A DNA stretch of 64,000 nt from Psychrosphaera sp. F3M07 (lineage in GTDB: Bacteria; Pseudomonadota; Gammaproteobacteria; Enterobacterales; Alteromonadaceae): assembly GCF_018860345.1 (NCBI RefSeq), contig NZ_JAHKPJ010000002.1, forward strand, positions 1 to 64,000. The letters are read 5' to 3'. Positions 63,287 to 64,000 of this stretch are shown piece after piece. Under the pieces are notes generated by a model. That model worked only from the letters and a program-made list of their open reading frames with translations. It made no database searches and was not told the DNA's origin. Position 1 is the stretch's first letter. The number at the start of each line of letters is the position of its first letter. The position numbers and the translations under genes were made by a program.

Positions 63287-64000
63287 TTATTGTGCCGTCC
63301 AAGCGCCGTCGATTGGTAAGGCAGAGCCGGTAATTGATGACGCTGCATCACTACATAAAAACAATATTAATTCACCAATATGATTGGTTTGTGCCATTTG
63401 CGCTTTAGGCTGTTTAGCTGTGATTAATTCATGTTTCGCTTGTGCCATATCTATGTTTTTGGCCTGAGCTATATCTTCTATTTGTTTATTGATTAAAGGG
63501 GTTTCTACCCAACCAGGACAAATAGAGTTGGCGGTAATGCCGTTATTAGCATTCTCAAGAGCAACTACTTTGGTTAATCCTACAATGCCATGTTTAGCGG
63601 CCACATAAGCGGATTTATTCACCGAGCCGACTAATCCATGCACAGAGGCGATATTGATGATCCTTCCCCAGTTATTTTGCTGCATATGAGGAAGTGTTTG
63701 TTGAATGGTGTGAAATGCGGATGACAAGTTAATGGCTATGATGGCATTCCATTTATCCACCGGAAACTTATCCACCGATTCAGTATGTTGAATACCGGCA
63801 TTATTGACTAAAATATCGATGCCGCCCATTTGATTACTGACTCTTTCAATCATGGTGGTGATCTCTTCTGGATCACTTAAGTTAGCACCATCAAATAAAG
63901 TGTTGATCCCGTAATCATCGGCAAATTGTTTGGCTAACGTTTCGCCTTCTGATTCAGACATTAAACCATGTAAAACTAAATTTATGCCTTGTTTAGCCAA
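63287..64000 (-). CDS. 3-hydroxybutyrate dehydrogenase, C-terminal part (cut by window edge)
   Basis: This SDR enzyme oxidises (R)-3-hydroxybutyrate to acetoacetate with NAD. The visible 237 residues include NNAGIQHTESVDKFPVDKWNAIIAINLS, the catalytic Ser in IASVHGLVGS and YVAAK (Tyr, Lys), and NSICPGWVETPLINKQI, close to bacterial BdhA. The initial 20 or so residues with the glycine-rich nucleotide motif (TGxxxGIG) are beyond position 64000. The in-frame TTG at the window edge is only an internal codon, and the gene continues to the right. A role in polyhydroxybutyrate or ketone use is consistent with the esterase and the acetate-type regulators elsewhere in the window. Confidence 0.9.
   Translation of the reverse strand: MAKQGINLVLHGLMSESEGETLAKQFADDYGINTLFDGANLSDPEEITTMIERVSNQMGGIDILVNNAGIQHTESVDKFPVDKWNAIIAINLSSAFHTIQQTLPHMQQNNWGRIINIASVHGLVGSVNKSAYVAAKHGIVGLTKVVALENANNGITANSICPGWVETPLINKQIEDIAQAKNIDMAQAKHELITAKQPKAQMAQTNHIGELILFLCSDAASSITGSALPIDGAWTAQ

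Overview
The window is about 64 kb of AT-rich gammaproteobacterial chromosome. Gene content and order point to a marine member of the Alteromonadales, close to Colwelliaceae or Pseudoalteromonadaceae. The supporting signs are an arg cluster with an ArgH-GNAT fusion, fadR/nhaB/dsbB linkage, rsmE-gshB-yqgE-ruvX linkage, a full ccmABCDEFGHI cluster, RraB, and TonB and c-di-GMP proteins. The genus is my inference. I saw no rRNA, tRNA, CRISPR array or prophage.

Layout. Positions 1-962 hold one end of an IS256-family element whose transposase is frameshifted. Positions 1026-2956 hold rfbA-rfbB (dTDP-sugar synthesis, probably the edge of a surface-polysaccharide locus), bracketed by direct repeats and followed by a 34-copy heptanucleotide array. 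Positions 3368-11036 hold a YhhN-family membrane protein, a 1080-residue lipoprotein, a CPA2 antiporter and an RhlE-type helicase. Positions 11258-15115 hold a GIY-YIG protein, a PHB-depolymerase-like esterase and a TonB-dependent receptor. Positions 15266-21573 hold a CrbR/ErdR-like regulator, a TPR protein with a degenerate GGDEF domain, parC, plsC and rraB. Positions 21695-26235 hold a very large propeller/GGDEF/EAL sensor and a small secreted protein with a propeptide-like (I9) domain and three copies of a 16-residue peptide. Positions 26633-30046 hold dsbB, nhaB, fadR and a DUF1289 gene. Positions 30134-37544 hold argCBFGH(A) plus argA on the minus strand behind one clear ARG box. Positions 38468-46466 hold the cytochrome c maturation operon ending in mlaA. 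Positions 46610-48846 hold ilvIH. Positions 48995-53516 hold a cNMP-domain protein, a small membrane protein and the rsmE-gshB-yqgE-ruvX-yraR-like run. Positions 53723-56122 hold an ABC exporter and a VF530 protein. Positions 56211-64000 hold an SLC5-type hybrid histidine kinase, a divergent MFS transporter with an esterase, a class-C-like serine hydrolase and the C-terminal part of a 3-hydroxybutyrate dehydrogenase.

Most of the window is ordinary core metabolism. The most unusual item is the gene at 25771-26220(26235). Its three 48-bp repeats differ at 12 codons between neighbouring copies, and 11 of those differences are synonymous, so the repeated peptide AAFVWPIRTKQGGAE appears to be under selection. 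A second theme is a set of three unrelated tandem arrays that share a 7-bp period, plus hairpin-forming repeats around the polysaccharide genes.
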